Assembly: GCA_035713725.1 (NCBI GenBank)
Contig: DASTMZ010000088.1
Location: 1 to 64,000, forward strand
DNA: 64,000 nt
DNA from: DASQPR01 sp035713725
Lineage (GTDB): Bacteria > Actinomycetota > Actinomycetes > Mycobacteriales > Micromonosporaceae
Direction of reading: 5' to 3'
The notes under the pieces were generated by a model. That model was not told the origin of the DNA, made no database searches, and was given only the letters and a program-made list of their open reading frames with translations. The translations under genes and the position numbers were made by a program. Below, in pieces: positions 62,196 to 64,000 of the stretch (position 1 is the stretch's first letter; every line of letters begins with the position of its first letter).

Positions 62196-63326
62196 AAGAC
62201 TCGGCTCGACTCCGTACAGGCGTGTCGCATTGCCCGAACCGATCGCGCGCGCGACCTCGTCGGCGTCGTCGGCGAGCATCGCGCCGTCCGCCACGAATCC
62301 GCCGAGCACGCGCGCCAGGCTGTGGCGGAACTGTGCGGCGCCGACGAGATACAACTCGGCGATGCGGTAGGCGTCGGACGAGTAAAGCACCTTGCCGAAC
62401 GGCGCCAACTCGAGGAACTCCGCGAGCACGGCGCCGGCCCGCGCGCCGACAAACCCGACGGCGAGGCCGACATCCACGTAGACGTGCGGATAGTTGTGCG
62501 CAAGCCATCCGGCATTTCGGTGGTACGGATAGCAGTGCAGCAACACCAGCGGCGTACCGGTCGTCTCGGTGGCCGCGCAGAACGGTTGCAGCCGCGCCGG
62601 GTCGGCACGCACCATGTCCGCGTCCGCGTCCCCGAAACCGGTGTGCAGTTGGATCGGCCGGCCGGCATCGACGGCGCACCACAGCAGATGCCGCAACAGC
62701 ACCGGGTCGACGAGCCGGCCATGACCCTTGAGCCGGCGATGGCCCTCGGCACGCGCGCGCAGCCACTCGCCAGTCGCGCGGCGCACCTCGGTGTCGCTCG
62801 GCCGCCGCGGTGGCAGGTCGAGCCCGTGGCGGTACGCCGCGATCGACTTCGCTGCCACCGCACCGCCGCCGTACGCGTTATGGATCGCGTCGCGGATCGC
62901 AGCACCGAATCCGGTCGCGTCGGTTCCGTCGACCACGGATTCGGCAAGCGTTTCGAGGCGTACCACCTCGCGCGCCGGCGCATCGGCAAGCTCCGCCATG
63001 CGCTCGACGGTCACGAGATCGGCGGCCGGCAGCCCGGTGTCGATCAACAGGCCGGCTAACCGGGCGGCACGCATCAGCGCCGCAACCGATGCGGCCGCGC
63101 CGAGTGTTCGCCGGGCAATCAGATAGTCGCGCATCGGCGCGTGTACGGGCAGCCCGAGCGCGGGCGCGCACCACCGTCGGATCGCGTGGCCAAGCTGGCT
63201 GTTGAACGTCGCATCGGTTCCGTACGCCGACTCGGTGCAGGCGGACGCGAACTGCTCGTCCGACAGGTCCGCGACGCTCACCTGATGGCAGTGGCCGTCG
63301 AGCAGCACGAGGTCAGTAAGAGTCAC
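62190..63326 (-). CDS. Amidohydrolase family 2 protein (FluG N-domain-like)
   Basis: A 378-residue TIM-barrel hydrolase. DGHCHQV near the start gives the metal H-x-H, IQLHTGFGD and LLHCYPYH give two further His positions, and YSSDAYR the catalytic Asp. Close relatives form the N-terminal half of the FluG protein. GTG 63326 follows the glutamine-synthetase-like gene by 14 bp, so both are in one transcript. Likely to hydrolyse a glutamyl or related amide (inference). Confidence 0.85.
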   Translation of the reverse strand: MTLTDLVLLDGHCHQVSVADLSDEQFASACTESAYGTDATFNSQLGHAIRRWCAPALGLPVHAPMRDYLIARRTLGAAASVAALMRAARLAGLLIDTGLPAADLVTVERMAELADAPAREVVRLETLAESVVDGTDATGFGAAIRDAIHNAYGGGAVAAKSIAAYRHGLDLPPRRPSDTEVRRATGEWLRARAEGHRRLKGHGRLVDPVLLRHLLWCAVDAGRPIQLHTGFGDADADMVRADPARLQPFCAATETTGTPLVLLHCYPYHRNAGWLAHNYPHVYVDVGLAVGFVGARAGAVLAEFLELAPFGKVLYSSDAYRIAELYLVGAAQFRHSLARVLGGFVADGAMLADDADEVARAIGSGNATRLYGVEPSLH

Positions 63327-63340
63327 GGCGTCGCGGGTGC

Positions 63341-64000
63341 TCAGTACCGCCACCGCGTCGCGGCCGCGATGTCGTGGATGGAGCGACCGTTCGCCCACTC
63401 CGCGTCGGCGGTGTGTACGGCGCGGAACGCATCGGCGAGCTCGGCCCCGATCGCCGCGATCAGCAACGCGTCGTCGAACAGCGCGGTCATTCCCGCCGAC
63501 ACCGTCTCCGGGAGCCGGTTCGGCCGTGCCTCGACCGGCAGCGACACCGGGTCGACGTCGACGGCCGGTGGCAGCCGCAGGCCCGCGGACGTGCCGTGCG
63601 CCGCGACCGCGCATACCGCGCCCACTATCAGGTACGGGTTGGCGGACGCGTCGACGCACTTGAGCTCGACGTTGGGGGCGGCCGCACCGGCGCCGGCCGA
63701 ACTCGTGACGAACCGCAGCCCAGCCTCGCGGTTCTGGACACCCCAGCAGTGGTACGCGCCGGCCCAGCGCTGCGGAACGGAGCGCAGGTGGCTCGCGACG
63801 CTCGGTGCGCCGATCGTGCCGAGCGCCGGCAGCCGAGCGAGCAGATCCGCGAGCACCGACTCGCCGACTTCGGTCACACCGTGCGGACCGGGGCCGTCCA
63901 CGAAGAGATTCCGGCCGTCCGCGTCGAGCACCGAGACATGTAGGTGCATGCCGTTGCCGACGCCGTCCGCGACGGGAGCGGGCGCGAACGACGCACGGAA
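63341..64000 (-). CDS. Glutamine synthetase homologue, C-terminal part (cut by window edge)
   Basis: The last 219 codons of a GlnA-like gamma-glutamyl ligase. GNGMHLHVS holds the metal His of the GS core; NPYLIVGAVCAVAAHG and the ending helices fit the C-terminal domain. Many relatives next to amidohydrolases use amines other than ammonia. The N-terminal beta-grasp domain and the start lie outside the window. Confidence 0.9.
   Translation of the reverse strand, partial: FRASFAPAPVADGVGNGMHLHVSVLDADGRNLFVDGPGPHGVTEVGESVLADLLARLPALGTIGAPSVASHLRSVPQRWAGAYHCWGVQNREAGLRFVTSSAGAGAAAPNVELKCVDASANPYLIVGAVCAVAAHGTSAGLRLPPAVDVDPVSLPVEARPNRLPETVSAGMTALFDDALLIAAIGAELADAFRAVHTADAEWANGRSIHDIAAATRWRY

Overview
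This is a very GC-rich window from an actinobacterium (Actinomycetota). The evidence is the frequent GTG starts behind GGAGG-type ribosome sites, two mycothiol/DinB-type MDMPI-fold proteins, a DUF6221 protein, a relic of a 13E12-type DUF222/HNH gene, and lipoprotein-anchored ABC binding proteins. No rRNA, tRNA, CRISPR array, transposase or phage gene was recognised. It reads as a chromosomal segment of a saprophyte or soil organism that feeds on plant polysaccharides.

Layout. 1-9 kb: small catabolic genes (two VOC dioxygenase/glyoxalase proteins, a short MetE-like protein, an alpha/beta hydrolase, an acyl-CoA ligase, an MDMPI protein, a class V PLP enzyme) and an unusual pentapeptide-type protein. 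9-22 kb: a beta-glycan locus with a secreted GH9 enzyme, a small acidic GGPD-repeat protein, an HdeD-like membrane protein, a ROK repressor, a seven-gene operon of a family-5 binding protein, two permeases, two ATPases, a GH4 phospho-beta-glycosidase and a BadF-type sugar kinase. A near-identical 22-bp operator lies in front of both the GH9 gene and the transporter operon, which ties them to one regulator. 22-24 kb: small conserved genes (DUF1905, DUF1737-like, DUF6221) and a frameshifted small membrane ORF.

24-35 kb: an L-arabinose locus with a LacI repressor, a family-1 binding protein, MalF/MalG-type permeases, a GH127 beta-L-arabinofuranosidase, AraB, AraD and AraA. LacI-type GGAAA-N2-TTTCC operators flank the promoter and a 20-bp stem-loop follows the binding-protein gene. 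Arabinosides enter by ABC transport, GH127 (no signal peptide) cuts them inside the cell, and AraA/B/D deliver xylulose 5-phosphate.

35-64 kb: mixed metabolism and envelope genes. They include an S9 peptidase, a secreted carboxylesterase, a haloalkane dehalogenase beside a two-winged-helix MarR-like protein, an L,D-transpeptidase, a Tat-exported phosphoesterase, a class V PLP enzyme coupled to a small zinc-ribbon protein, a LuxR-type ATPase regulator, an MMPL pump, a Gfo/Idh/MocA dehydrogenase, a lytic transglycosylase, a MerR regulator with a textbook 19-bp-spacer promoter, a YceI protein, a 37-residue Flp-pilin-like peptide, and, at the right edge, a FluG-like pair (amidohydrolase plus glutamine synthetase homologue).

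A striking pattern unexplained by any of the genes is a set of about ten short tandem repeats (13-19 bp units, each locus with its own sequence), almost all sitting at or just beyond stop codons. Several starts were moved inward to codons with a visible ribosome site; where the choice is unsure this is stated.
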